A stretch of 64,000 nt of DNA from Paenibacillus_V sp046244365 (GCF_046244365.1 NZ_CP176395.1:5146001-5210000); one strand, 5' to 3'; positions 8,772 through 17,734 are shown, numbered from the stretch's first letter. Notes: generated from the letters alone by a model not told the origin. Numbers and translations: made by a program.

Positions 8772-9074
8772 TCAGTAATACGGACCTTGGCCGTGCCCAT
8801 GTCCGCCGCCATGATGACAGGGCGGGAAAGGCAAAATGTCCCGGATGCCGGATACCGGATAGTGAAACGTGGCGAACTGCGTATGGTACAAATATTGTAG
8901 AACATAAACTTCGTTCTGACGGACGCCGCAAATAACGCCCGAAACACCTTGGCCGTTCGCAAGCGAAATGCCGACATTGCGCCCAATCAAGTTCTGCGCT
9001 TTATGGAGCACCCCCGGGTTTCCCGGAATTCCGGGAGGAGCGGGAGGATAATGTGAAGGATTTTGCCCGTACAT
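8772..9074 (-). CDS. Small Sm-like protein with His/Gly-rich tail
   Basis: A 100-residue protein in three parts. A proline-rich head comes first (YPPAPPGIPGNPG). The core, about residues 30-80, holds an Sm/DUF2642-like strand pattern (GRNVGISLANGQGVSGVICGVRQNEVYV). The tail is rich in His and Gly (CHHGGGHGHGQGPYY). The pattern is reminiscent of small spore-coat-associated proteins of Bacillales, but this was not confirmed. It starts at ATG behind AAAGGGTGA. A second small protein with a related core lies about 1 kb away at 10114, on the other side of the MOSC gene and on the opposite strand. The tail could bind metal (inference). Confidence 0.65.
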   Translation of the reverse strand: MYGQNPSHYPPAPPGIPGNPGVLHKAQNLIGRNVGISLANGQGVSGVICGVRQNEVYVLQYLYHTQFATFHYPVSGIRDILPFPPCHHGGGHGHGQGPYY

Positions 9075-9190
9075 GCGCCGTCACCCTTTGCGGTAGTATA
9101 GACGTTCATCACAGCATATGTACGGGAACTCGCGCCGACTAGACGTTCGCCTACACGGGGCAAAAAAACACTCCCGATTCTATCGCGTTT

Positions 9191-9973
9191 CTATACCCGA
9201 TTTTCCGCTTCCGCTATATACAGCGTATCCCCCACACGTAAGCTCCCGCTTGCAAGTACCGACGCATATAAACCGAAGCAGCCATCGAGTTCGGCTACTA
9301 CCGTTCTCAGCAGTGTCGAATTCCTTTCGAGAGTATCCGGGTCGAGCCCGATCATGGAACAGCGTTCGCAGAGCAAATCCGCTTGAAAAACAGCGTTTCC
9401 GACAATCAGCCTGCTTCCGATCCAATTCTTCTCCGCAAAAGGAACGTCAGCGTCCAGCGAAATGACGATATTGGGGCGGAATCTTCTAATGTCCGCTTCA
9501 TTGCCCCATAACGACTCCAGCTTACGCAGCGAGGGCTCCGTAATAAGCAGCACGCCGGCGGAGTCGACGGCTAGCAGACCGGGCAGATCGGAGGACGGAT
9601 CCGAACCCGGCACGAAAGTCTCCATGTCGGCATGGCGTCCTTGCAAACCGGGAATCGTTCGCAGAAGCTCTTCCTCCCACTCCAGCAAACGTCCGTCCGG
9701 AGCCGAAATGACAACCTGAGGTACCGCCGCGTCCATCCCAGTCTCCGACTCCGAATGATCCGCCAGCCGTGCACGGTAAGACAGCAGCTCAGGAACCTCT
9801 CTCGCCGTTATGTAGCGGGACCAGCCTTGCTTGGTCCGATCCGTGAACGCGTAGCACCGGTCTCCGTACAACCCGTATGCCTCCACTTTGGTCTCCGGTA
9901 TCCGCTCTCCCGCCATCGACTTGACCGGATAACGGTAAATGTCCTTCACAGTTCCAACAGGCGCTTGCTTCAT
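9191..9973 (-). CDS. MOSC domain-containing protein
   Basis: A 260-residue protein with the MOSC N-terminal beta-barrel (IYRYPVKSMAGERIPETKV, about residues 12-30, including the conserved YPVKS) and a C-terminal MOSC domain with the Cys-bearing segment LLCERCSMIGLDPDT. MOSC proteins bind the molybdenum cofactor or move sulfur; bacterial members of this build (YcbX/YiiM-like) reduce N-hydroxylated compounds with an electron-transfer partner. It starts at ATG behind GAAGGAG. No molybdopterin synthesis genes adjoin it. It is divergent from the small gene at 10114. Confidence 0.85.
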   Translation of the reverse strand: MKQAPVGTVKDIYRYPVKSMAGERIPETKVEAYGLYGDRCYAFTDRTKQGWSRYITAREVPELLSYRARLADHSESETGMDAAVPQVVISAPDGRLLEWEEELLRTIPGLQGRHADMETFVPGSDPSSDLPGLLAVDSAGVLLITEPSLRKLESLWGNEADIRRFRPNIVISLDADVPFAEKNWIGSRLIVGNAVFQADLLCERCSMIGLDPDTLERNSTLLRTVVAELDGCFGLYASVLASGSLRVGDTLYIAEAENRV

Positions 9974-10113
9974 GACGGCTTACTCCTTCCGCTTCACAGA
10001 CTATTTCCTATTCGCGCGATATCGGTTATTCGCAGGGATGCACATAATGGCCGCCCATCCGGCATACGATGATAGAAAAGCCGGCGAAGCTGGCTCTGCC
10101 GGGAGGAATGCGC

Positions 10114-10407
10114 ATGACCCAACCGCAAGAACGGTCCGTTTATCAGGCGAATTCCGAGACGCTGCAGGTTTTGCAGCAGGCAAGGGATCAAGCCTATACG
10201 ACATGCAAGCAGCAAGTCAACCAAACCGTGCGCGTGCAATTATTAAACGGCATGTCGTATGAAGGCGTCATTGTGAATGTCGATCCGTACAATGTGTATT
10301 TGCGCGTCAACCCGTATACGCCGAATACGCGATTCTTTTACGGTCCGAACGATCTCATATTGACGCTGTCCCTTTACGTGCTGCTCGTTATCACTTTATT
10401 GGCCTAG
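10114..10407 (+). CDS. Small Sm-like protein with hydrophobic tail
   Basis: A 97-residue protein. Its middle (TVRVQLLNGMSYEGVIVNVDPYNVYLRV, about residues 40-67) has the strand-turn-strand pattern of an Sm/LSm-like barrel: an LLNG turn followed by GxIxxVDxxNVxLRV. The last about 17 residues (LILTLSLYVLLVITLLA) are hydrophobic enough for a tail anchor. The start at ATG 10114 is chosen because GGGAGG lies 7 bases before it; the ATG at 10108 is too close to that site. It is divergently placed from the MOSC gene. Membrane attachment and any RNA binding are inference. Confidence 0.7.
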   Translation: MTQPQERSVYQANSETLQVLQQARDQAYTTCKQQVNQTVRVQLLNGMSYEGVIVNVDPYNVYLRVNPYTPNTRFFYGPNDLILTLSLYVLLVITLLA

Positions 10408-10475
10408 AAAGACGTATCGCGCCGATCAAGCCTAAGCTCATTCCTAACTTTAGATTGGCATTATTCACGCTGTCA

Positions 10476-10508
10476 AAGGGATATCCGTCTATCTGGCGGG
10501 TATCCCTT
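10476..10508. terminator. Hairpin terminator between convergent genes
   Basis: A 12-bp stem with G-T wobbles (AAGGGATATCCG/CGGGTATCCCTT) followed by TCTTGT. It lies between the small plus-strand gene and the esterase gene. Confidence 0.65.
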
Positions 10509-10512
10509 CTTG

Positions 10513-11475
10513 TCATTGTCCCGCACGGGCCTGGTATTGCTCCATAAAACGCATGGCAAGCCGGTTATGATAGCCGATGTTCGTATGACCCATGAACGGA
10601 TACGGGTGGATTTCCTTTTGGCAGGTCATCCGGTTATAAGCCGCATACACGGTTTCCGGCATGCATATCGTATCCTTCAGCCCGACGGAAATCATGACCG
10701 GAATGCGAATGCGCTCCGCCATATTCATGACGTCGAAATAGCTGACGGTATCGAGTACTTCCGCAAGCCTGTCCGGAAAGGTTGTCGTGAATTTGGACAG
10801 CTCCGTTAGCGAGCCCGTCGAATTGAGCATGCCGAAATCCATATGGCATAGGTTCGGAACATTCGCGACTACAAGCGCGGGCTTATCGCTCAAAGCGGCC
10901 GTCAGCAGAGCGAGGCCGCCGCCCTGGCTCGATCCGGTCACATAAATATGGGCCGGATCGATCCGTTCCTGCTTGCTCACCCATTCGACGGCTTTCAAGC
11001 AATCGATTGTAGTGGCCATATAATAGCCGTTGCGCTTATCCAGAATTCCTTGACTCACCCATCCGCTCGTCATGCCGAATTCGCTAGCCAAACGGTTGCC
11101 CGTCTCTCCGCCCTGCCCCCGAATATCGATGGCAAACACGCCATAGCCCATTAACAGCCACTGCGAATACTGCTCCGGATAGCCTTTGCCGCCGTGATAA
11201 CCATGGAACGTTACGACGCAAGGCACCCGGCTTCCCTCTGCGGACTTCGGAAGAATATACCAGCCGTGTATCGGCGTATCGTCAAATCCCTCATAGGTAA
11301 CCGCATATACATCCGCCTGGGCAAGCGGCGTCGCCTCGCGGACAACCGTCTCGCGAAGCGGCTTGTCCGCGAACTCCGCAAGCGTTTCAACCCAGAAGCG
11401 TTCCAAATCATCCTTCGCCGTCAACAGCGGCATATACGCTTTAAGCGTGGCGATTCTTTGTTCGATTGCGTTCAC
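10513..11475 (-). CDS. Acetyl xylan esterase / cephalosporin-C deacetylase family
   Basis: A 320-residue alpha/beta-hydrolase of the AXE1 family (carbohydrate esterase 7), which removes acetyl groups from xylo-oligosaccharides and cephalosporins in the cytoplasm. Visible marks are VVTFHGYHGG (oxyanion region), the nucleophile elbow GSSQGGG, the acid DTIC near MISVGLKDT, and the histidine in MGHTNIG. The family motif RGQGG is also present. The GTG at 11475 is chosen because GGGAGAGG precedes it by 9 bases; an ATG 54 bases upstream has no site. There is no signal peptide. No sugar transporter adjoins it. Confidence 0.85.
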   Translation of the reverse strand: MNAIEQRIATLKAYMPLLTAKDDLERFWVETLAEFADKPLRETVVREATPLAQADVYAVTYEGFDDTPIHGWYILPKSAEGSRVPCVVTFHGYHGGKGYPEQYSQWLLMGYGVFAIDIRGQGGETGNRLASEFGMTSGWVSQGILDKRNGYYMATTIDCLKAVEWVSKQERIDPAHIYVTGSSQGGGLALLTAALSDKPALVVANVPNLCHMDFGMLNSTGSLTELSKFTTTFPDRLAEVLDTVSYFDVMNMAERIRIPVMISVGLKDTICMPETVYAAYNRMTCQKEIHPYPFMGHTNIGYHNRLAMRFMEQYQARAGQ

Positions 11476-11567
11476 GTCATTCGTCCTCTCCCTGCCATTG
11501 ATGCTTTTGGCCAACCCTGATTTTATCATGCGGCCGAGCCGCAGGAAAGTTCAATTTTACCCCCGGC

Positions 11568-11816
11568 TTATGCCGTGCCGAAGGCTTTTATCAGGGGCAT
11601 AGAAGCCAGCGTTTGGATCGTGCAGCGCTCGCCGATTGTCGTGCCCTTAAGAAGTACGCAAAAATGCCCGAGCTCCACCCGTTCGCCAAGCACGACATCG
11701 TCTTCGATGACGACATGCTGGCCGATCCGTGCGGATTCAGGCACGCGATGATTCGGCATATGTGTCAGCATCCCCTTTACCCAGAAGTCCATATCCGCCG
11801 CTTCCGGCGGCTCCAA
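11568..11816 (-). CDS. Hexapeptide-repeat protein, probably a fragment
   Basis: Up to 82 residues with a run of left-handed beta-helix hexapeptides (ARIGQHVVIEDDVVLGERVELGHFCVLLKGTTIGERC). This is what one sees at the beginning of sugar N- or O-acyltransferases. The frame stops after LASMPLIKAFGTA, where full-length relatives continue for 100 or more residues, so it is probably a gene remnant or a very short orphan. The start is uncertain: TTG at 11816 or a later ATG, neither with a strong ribosome-binding site. It follows the histidine kinase gene on the same strand by 90 bases. Confidence 0.4.
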   Translation of the reverse strand: MEPPEAADMDFWVKGMLTHMPNHRVPESARIGQHVVIEDDVVLGERVELGHFCVLLKGTTIGERCTIQTLASMPLIKAFGTA

Positions 11817-11905
11817 TCGGCACGAGCCGTACTCTGGAGCACCGCTGCTTACTCAGTATATGGCCGGTTCCGCGGCAAAGTGATACCGTTAGCGTTCTGC
11901 TGCAA

Positions 11906-13312
11906 TCATTTAGCCAAAGGCAACGATAACGTGACGACCGTTCCTTCGTTCAACCGGCTTTCCACCTTCAGGGTGCCCCCGTGCAGTTCCACCAGCTCTT
12001 TGCTTATCGATAATCCGAGTCCGTTCCCCGGACGGCTTGTACTCCCTTTATAAAACTTATCGGTAACGTGAGGCAAATCCTCCGGAGCGATTCCATCGCC
12101 GTTGTCTTGAACGCGTATGACCGCAAACGACTCCTCGCGCATCGTTTCCAGCCTGACTTCACCGCTTACAGGCGTAAATTTGATCGCATTGTCGATCAGA
12201 TTGACAAGCACCTGCTTCAGCCGGTTGCCGTCGCCGGTGATTAACAGATTCTCCTCGCAAGTATCCACGCGAAAATGCAGCCCCTTCCTGGAGCCGCCAG
12301 CATGAAACTGATTGCCGATGTCCGAGGCAAGCCGGTTCACATCGACGGTTTCACGGACCATTTTAACCGCGCCCGCTTGCAGCTTCGAGAAATCCAGCAG
12401 CTCTTCGACCAGTCCGATCAGCCGCTCGGTTTCCTTCGTGATGACTTTTAGCCCGAGCTTCGTCTCGTCCCGGTCGTCCAGATCCCCGGAAAGCAGCGTC
12501 TCGCTCCAGCCCTTGATCGACGTTAGAGGCGTTCGAAGCTCGTGCGACACCGACGAAATGAATTCGTTCTTCAACCGGTCGTTCTTCGTAATTTCCTCGG
12601 ACAAATAATTAAGCGTATCCGCCAGGCGGCCGATTTCATCGTCATTCCGCTTAATCGCCTTCTTGTTGAAATTGCCCCCGGCCATCACCTTCGCTACCGA
12701 TGTCAGCTCGCGGATCGGTTTGACGATACGTCTCGCCAGCAGCAGGCTCATCGCCAGCGAGAGCAAAATAACGATCGACCCTGCGGCAAGCGCCAAGCGG
12801 GTAACGCGGGCGATCGCTTGGTCAACAAGCTCGAGCGAGGTCGTAAACCGGATGATGCCGATCGACCGGTCGTTTTCCCAGAGCACGTTCGAAATCGCCA
12901 ATATTTTTTCGTGCGTAGCCGGATCCGTGCCGACCCAGCTTGCCGACTCGCCCTTCAGCGCCCGCTTGACATCGTCCGTGTTTATCGTAATTCCGGAAGC
13001 AAAACCGTTCGAATCGAGCACCAGCTTGCCGTTCATATCGATGATTTCGATTTTGGCCAGCTCGTCGGGGGACACGTTCTCGAAAATATATCTCGCCTTC
13101 TCTTGAATGAAGATTGCGGTAACGTATTGATTATAGAAAGCCGTCGTAACGGACGCTCGTTCCCGCATGGCTTCGACTGCGCTGCCGTAATAATATTGCT
13201 TCACCGTTGCAATAAACAAACCGCCGAGTACGGTAATGATAAACACGATAACGGCTACGAAACTCCATACGACTCTGCTTCTGACGCTTTTCAGCCTGGA
13301 TCTTTTTTCCAT
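11906..13312 (-). CDS. Sensor histidine kinase
   Basis: A 468-residue membrane kinase with a first membrane helix at about residues 14-36 and an extracytoplasmic sensor of about 130 residues. A second helix (ALAAGSIVILLSLAMSLLLA) is followed by a HAMP linker. The dimerisation domain carries the phospho-acceptor His (FISSVSHELRTPL), and the ATPase domain has the N box (NLIDNAIKFTP), G1 (VQDNGDGIAPED) and G2 (GNGLGLSISKEL). The start is taken at ATG 13312 (MEKRSRL), which overlaps the end of the response regulator gene by 22 bases, typical of a translationally coupled pair. The build is PhoR/WalK-like without a visible PAS domain. The stimulus is unknown; the upstream lipoprotein gene may encode an accessory. 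Confidence 0.9.
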   Translation of the reverse strand: MEKRSRLKSVRSRVVWSFVAVIVFIITVLGGLFIATVKQYYYGSAVEAMRERASVTTAFYNQYVTAIFIQEKARYIFENVSPDELAKIEIIDMNGKLVLDSNGFASGITINTDDVKRALKGESASWVGTDPATHEKILAISNVLWENDRSIGIIRFTTSLELVDQAIARVTRLALAAGSIVILLSLAMSLLLARRIVKPIRELTSVAKVMAGGNFNKKAIKRNDDEIGRLADTLNYLSEEITKNDRLKNEFISSVSHELRTPLTSIKGWSETLLSGDLDDRDETKLGLKVITKETERLIGLVEELLDFSKLQAGAVKMVRETVDVNRLASDIGNQFHAGGSRKGLHFRVDTCEENLLITGDGNRLKQVLVNLIDNAIKFTPVSGEVRLETMREESFAVIRVQDNGDGIAPEDLPHVTDKFYKGSTSRPGNGLGLSISKELVELHGGTLKVESRLNEGTVVTLSLPLAK

Positions 13313-13986
13313 AAATACCCGTATCCCCAAACCGTTTCGATAAAAGCCGGACATGACGAATCGTTTTCGATTTTTTTGCGGATTCGCCTAATGTTGACGT
13401 CGACGATCTTCAAATCGCCTACGTAGTGTCTGCCCCACACTTTGTCCAGAATGTCGTCGCGGCTTACGCTCTTCCCTTCATGCTCCATCAGCAGCTTGAT
13501 CATGGCCAATTCGGTAGGCGTCACATCCAGCTCTTTGCCGCTCTTGAACAGCTTTCGTTCATCCAGCTTGATGACGAAAGGACCGGAGCGCAGCTCGTTT
13601 GCCTCCCGCTCATCCTGCCCTGGCTGAAGACGGCGCTGCAGCGCTTTGATCCTGGCGACGAGCTCAATCGGACTGAACGGCTTGGCGACATAATCGTCCG
13701 CGCCGAGCTCGAGTCCCTCCACTTTATCCGTATCCTGCGCTTTAGCCGTCAGCATAATAATGCCCATGCGCGGATATTTCCGGCGAAGCTCGCGGCATAC
13801 TTCAAACCCGCTGATCGTCGGCAGCATCACGTCAAGCAGCGCGATCGCGATATCGTCCTCGCGTTCGGCCAGCTCCAGCGCCTCTTCGCCCGCAGCCGCC
13901 TCGATAACCTCCATGCCGCTGCGCTTCAGGTTGATGCGGACGAACCCGCGAATCGACTCCTCATCTTCAAGCAAAAGCACCTTCAC
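13291..13986 (-). CDS. OmpR/PhoB-family response regulator
   Basis: A 231-residue regulator. The receiver domain comes first: acidic pair in LLLEDEES, phospho-acceptor Asp in ALLDVMLP, and the conserved Lys in YVAKPFSP. A winged-helix DNA-binding domain follows, ending in the family motif ETVWGYGYLWK. It starts at GTG 13986 behind GGAAAGGAAG, since a start further upstream would add residues not found in the family. It is 19 bases downstream of the lipoprotein gene and overlaps the kinase gene, so all three are probably one operon. The target genes are unknown. Confidence 0.92.
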   Translation of the reverse strand: MKVLLLEDEESIRGFVRINLKRSGMEVIEAAAGEEALELAEREDDIAIALLDVMLPTISGFEVCRELRRKYPRMGIIMLTAKAQDTDKVEGLELGADDYVAKPFSPIELVARIKALQRRLQPGQDEREANELRSGPFVIKLDERKLFKSGKELDVTPTELAMIKLLMEHEGKSVSRDDILDKVWGRHYVGDLKIVDVNIRRIRKKIENDSSCPAFIETVWGYGYLWKKDPG

Positions 13987-14005
13987 GATCGTTCTTCCTT
14001 TCCGT

Positions 14006-15385
14006 TCACCTGACATACTCCATATAATGCAATCGCAGCAACGATTCCAGCTCCGTCTTATCCAACCGAAGATCCGCAAACGTTTTATTTTCCTCCGCCG
14101 ATCCTTCCGGCTCCCCTTTGGGAAGCACTGCGTAAATCACGAAGCCGTTATTGGCCCCGACCATTTCATAATCCGTTTCGGCTTGAGCCAGCTGCTTCTG
14201 GCGCTCGCTCCAGGCACTTGCTTTCACGCCGACGATGGAGAGCAGCTCGAACCGTTTGCCGCCGTTTGCGCCTAGCGTGTAGAAAGCGGTCGTGATATCC
14301 GTTTTATCATCCTGCTTGGTTGCGGTATACCGTCCCCGCCATCTATCCGGAATATCGAAACGATAGCCGACACTGTTATCATAGTAGTTTTCGTAGACGG
14401 GGATGAGTCCGTTCCCGCCGTCCCATCGGTTCCATTCGTGAATCCAAGGCATAAATGCCATGGCATACCCTTCGGAGTCAGGCGGCTCCTTCAGGATGTC
14501 GATTTCGACGATGCCGTCACCGTTAATATCTTCATTGATCGTTGGATAAGCTTTAAAAGCAAACGTCCGGTCTTCCTTCCCGTCGCTTGCGAATACGTCG
14601 CGCAGCCGTCCCTTGTCCATAACGATCAGCGAAGTCATGCTGGAGTGGGCTCCTACGCTCATTTCTACGAAAACGCCTTTTTGCTGCGCTGTAGCAAGGC
14701 CGGTCTTCACCTGCACGAAGCCGTTTATGTACGACTCGAGCGGAAGCGTCTGGACAAGCGCAAGCTCGCTGTTCTTGATCGTATAGAGCAAAGCCTGCGA
14801 CGCATGCTTCACGCGGTCGTTTTGGAACAGCACCAGATCGGTTCTGCCGTCGCCGTCCAGGTCGTCCGCAGCCAGATCGTCATATTTCAGCGATTGCAAC
14901 TTTTGCGGCTTGCCCTGCTGCACCATATATACGGACAGATCCTTCGACAAGTCGCCTCCGCCCGCCCAGCCGATCACCATCTCCGGAACGCCGTCTCCGG
15001 TTAAATCGATAAAGTCGGCATAGTGAAGCTCCCGCCCGACGCCCTTCAGATCGCCGAGCTTGATCCATCCGTCTTCTTTCTTTTGCAGAATCAGAATGCC
15101 CAGCTCGTACTCATTCTTTTCATTTTTGTAAAAAGCGACCGTTTCCAGCTTCCCGTCGCCGTCCAAATCCGCTTCAACAATCGCGCTTGACTGCTTGGAA
15201 TGAATCGGAACGGTCAGCTTAGCCGTTGCCGGCATAAACTGCATAACCGCTTGCTTTCTTTCCTGCTGGATGCTCGAAATTTGGGGCGACCTTAGCAGAT
15301 CGACCGGAGACGAAACGAGCTGGCATCCCGATAATGCAAGCGACAGCGCCGTCAGCGCGCACCAACCTTTCCATCTGCTCGTCAT
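14006..15385 (-). CDS. VCBS/FG-GAP-like repeat lipoprotein
   Basis: A 459-residue predicted lipoprotein with signal peptide and lipobox LALSGC (Cys at residue 21). The middle carries several calcium-binding-like motifs of the VCBS/FG-GAP type: EADLDGDGKLETV, IDLTGDGVPEMVIG, ADDLDGDGRTDLVLF and NEDINGDGIVEIDI, spaced over about 220 residues. This suggests a beta-propeller. The C-terminus does not match a domain I recognise. It is the first gene of a likely operon with the response regulator 19 bases downstream, then the kinase, so an extracellular sensing or regulatory role toward that kinase is reasonable inference. It starts at ATG behind AAAGGAG. Confidence 0.8.
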   Translation of the reverse strand: MTSRWKGWCALTALSLALSGCQLVSSPVDLLRSPQISSIQQERKQAVMQFMPATAKLTVPIHSKQSSAIVEADLDGDGKLETVAFYKNEKNEYELGILILQKKEDGWIKLGDLKGVGRELHYADFIDLTGDGVPEMVIGWAGGGDLSKDLSVYMVQQGKPQKLQSLKYDDLAADDLDGDGRTDLVLFQNDRVKHASQALLYTIKNSELALVQTLPLESYINGFVQVKTGLATAQQKGVFVEMSVGAHSSMTSLIVMDKGRLRDVFASDGKEDRTFAFKAYPTINEDINGDGIVEIDILKEPPDSEGYAMAFMPWIHEWNRWDGGNGLIPVYENYYDNSVGYRFDIPDRWRGRYTATKQDDKTDITTAFYTLGANGGKRFELLSIVGVKASAWSERQKQLAQAETDYEMVGANNGFVIYAVLPKGEPEGSAEENKTFADLRLDKTELESLLRLHYMEYVR

Positions 15386-15459
15386 GAATGACTCCTTTGC
15401 ATGTCTAGTTCAACAACAACGCCCGCCTGTTCTTGCGGAACAGACAGGCGCTTTCCTTG

Positions 15460-16428
15460 TTATGGCTTGCTTGGATGAAGCTCAGGCACCGTTACGAGCG
15501 AGTAGCCGCCTTCCTGCAGCTCGCCGATCAGCTTTGGCAGCAGCTTTACCGTATTGTCGAGGCTCCCGTTTTTGCCGCCGAAGCTGTGCATGAGCACAAT
15601 GCCTCCCGGCTTCATTTGCTTGCGAACCGTCTCCATCATCTCGTCCGGAGACACGCCCGCCCAATCGCGGGTATCGACCGACCAGTTGACCATTTCGCGG
15701 CCGGACGACTTCACTTCGTCTATCAGCGTTTTGGAAACCGCCCCGTAAGGAGCGCGAAACATGACAGGCGCCTCGCCGAGTATGCTTTTGAGCAATTGAT
15801 CCGTTTTATCCAGATCCTGCTTGATTTCTTCCGTCGTCAGCTTGTTCAACTGCCTATGGCCCCAGGAATGGTTCCCGATCGCATGGCCTTCGTTCACAAT
15901 TCGTTTGACGATATCCGGGTGCAGCTCGATTTGCTTGCCGACCAGGAAGAACGTCGCCTTTACCTGATGCTCTTTTAGAATATCCAATATTTGCGGCGTA
16001 TATTTCGTGTCGGGCCCGTCATCGAACGTTAATGCGATCGGCTTGACATTTTTCTTATGTCCGGTTTCGGGTGCTTTGTTTGATTCCGCAGCGCCTTTCT
16101 CGGACCGCTCCACAGGCTTCGCACCGCCTGTCGGCAGTTCAGCGGCGTTGTCGTTCTTCTCTTTCGGTTTGTTTCCGTCATCGGTGCCGTGCTTAACCGT
16201 CTGCGTATCGGCATTTGTAACGACCGCCGCTTTGGCCGGCGCCGGCTCGTCTTGCACAACGACCGCATGAACGGCTTGCTCCGTTTCCGCTCCGCGATCC
16301 GCCGCATTGCTCGTCATATAAAACGAGGAATACAGCACTTTGCCACCGGCGCAGCCGCCAGCCAAAAACAGGATCCCCAACCACACAGCCAACATTTTCC
16401 TTCTTTTTCGCGCTCGCTTCTCTCTCAT
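15460..16428 (-). CDS. Polysaccharide deacetylase (carbohydrate esterase 4)
   Basis: A protein of about 322 residues with a basic N-terminus and one membrane helix (LAVWLGILFLAGGCAGG), which may instead be a lipoprotein signal. A low-complexity charged linker of about 100 residues follows, then a NodB domain. All NodB motifs are visible: TFDDGPD, the zinc-binding NHSWGH, RAPYG, DTRDW and VLMHSFGG. It would remove acetyl groups from peptidoglycan or another cell-surface polymer outside the membrane. The start is uncertain: ATG 16428 (MREKRARK) is preferred, since the basic stretch then directly precedes the membrane segment, but an ATG at 16542 is in frame and neither has a strong ribosome-binding site. 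Confidence 0.85.
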   Translation of the reverse strand: MREKRARKRRKMLAVWLGILFLAGGCAGGKVLYSSFYMTSNAADRGAETEQAVHAVVVQDEPAPAKAAVVTNADTQTVKHGTDDGNKPKEKNDNAAELPTGGAKPVERSEKGAAESNKAPETGHKKNVKPIALTFDDGPDTKYTPQILDILKEHQVKATFFLVGKQIELHPDIVKRIVNEGHAIGNHSWGHRQLNKLTTEEIKQDLDKTDQLLKSILGEAPVMFRAPYGAVSKTLIDEVKSSGREMVNWSVDTRDWAGVSPDEMMETVRKQMKPGGIVLMHSFGGKNGSLDNTVKLLPKLIGELQEGGYSLVTVPELHPSKP

Positions 16429-16914
16429 CCGGGTTCGCTGCCTATCTATCTGTATTTTGATTTCCAAACAACCTTTGCTGTTCTTCCTGGCTATCGGCTT
16501 TTGTCGAAGGTTGAGATTCGCAGTCGAAAGGATGTACTTCATAGTTTACTAGTTTTACCCGGTTACAATCAATGCTGCATATGGAATGAATGAGACCCCT
16601 ATGTTCCAAACCAGATATACCATTAGCCAAAAGCAAACGATTCCCTCTGCTGCCACGCTGTAACGGGTTTGCCGTTCGTGCCATCCCCCCTGTATCCCCA
16701 ATATCTCGCTTGTATCTTCTTACTCTCATCTTACCTTTACCGCCTTCAAAAGTAGTTACGAAACTATGACAAAATAGGTGGAATTTCGATAGATGGGGAA
16801 TGGGTTTCGTCATATGGACAAGCCCCTAACGTCAAATCAAAAAAAAGAAGAGCTTCTCCGCAAGGAGCCACTCTTCTTCAACATTCATCCGGCCTATTGT
16901 CGCCGGCAACGGAT
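16429..16914. other. Intergenic region
   Basis: Up to 486 bases between the deacetylase start and the FHA gene. It holds the terminator of the FHA gene (16838-16878) and presumably the deacetylase promoter. No other gene or structure was recognised. Confidence 0.5.
16838..16878 (-). terminator. Rho-independent terminator of the FHA gene
   Basis: An 8-bp outer stem (AAGAAGAG/CTCTTCTT) with a second stem inside (CTCC/GGAG) runs into eight T residues on the minus strand. Confidence 0.8.
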
Positions 16915-17628
16915 CTACAGGGAGCCGGCCTCCGGCATTTCGCCGCTCTCTTCATACATATAGCCGACTCCCCGCACCGTTTTAATGGCGCAGTACGGCG
17001 TATCGATCTTCTTTCGCACCCGGTATACAAGAGCATTCAATTCTTCGATGCCTACGTCGGGAATGCCGTCTTCCTGAGCCGGTCTCTCCGGCCACACGCA
17101 CTTCTTCAGCTCTTCGATCGTGACGAGCTCTCCTTCACGCTCCACCAACTGAACGAAAAGCAGCCATTCTTTCTCCGACATCGAAATGCGCTTCCCCGCC
17201 ACATAGCATTCCCGCTTCTCTTTCTCAAGCATAACCGGCGCATGCGCAAGCTTCAGACGGTTAAGCAGCCCCTTCGTCTCCATTTCCAGCGTATAATCCG
17301 CGAACGCGTAGGCGAAGTGCATGACGACGGTTCCTTTGGCAAGACTGATGATGTCCGCTTCCTGCAGCCGGTACGGTTTGTACGGCTCTAGCGGCTTTCC
17401 CGCTAATTCCGTTCCGTGCTTGCTGCCGAGATCGTACAGCACCGCTTTGCCGTCTTCACGGCGAATCATCAAATGACGCCGGGAAATAAATGCATTGGAT
17501 ATAGGGATATCCGGTATGTAATCGTTGCTCGCCCGGCCGACCACGGTTTCTTCGGAAGCGATGTCGAAACGAACGCCGACCCGATCCGGATCCCCTCTCA
17601 TGACATACAGGCTTGCAAATGGTTCCAA
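16915..17628 (-). CDS. FHA domain-winged helix regulator
   Basis: A 237-residue protein with two recognisable domains. Residues about 28-105 form an FHA phosphothreonine-binding domain: GR at 31-32, SRRH at 49-52 and the GSKHGT loop at 68-73 are the conserved binding positions. Residues about 134-226 form an OmpR/PhoB-like winged helix (ISMSEKEWLLFVQLVER, then VYRVRKKI and IKTVRGVGYMY). There is no receiver domain, so control would pass through phosphothreonine binding, for example from a Ser/Thr kinase such as PrkC, which is inference. It starts at TTG 17628 with GGAG 8 bases upstream. Its coding region lies just downstream of a penicillin-binding protein gene (17735-19756) on the same strand, so cotranscription is possible. 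Confidence 0.82.
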   Translation of the reverse strand: MEPFASLYVMRGDPDRVGVRFDIASEETVVGRASNDYIPDIPISNAFISRRHLMIRREDGKAVLYDLGSKHGTELAGKPLEPYKPYRLQEADIISLAKGTVVMHFAYAFADYTLEMETKGLLNRLKLAHAPVMLEKEKRECYVAGKRISMSEKEWLLFVQLVEREGELVTIEELKKCVWPERPAQEDGIPDVGIEELNALVYRVRKKIDTPYCAIKTVRGVGYMYEESGEMPEAGSL

Positions 17629-17734
17629 AGCGATGCTCCTTCTTTGTTGCCGGCATTTCGGAGTTAACCCCCGTAATAAAAATATAGAACGATAACGCTT
17701 GTAAAAGCAACACACAAAGATAGACAGCCCGGAT

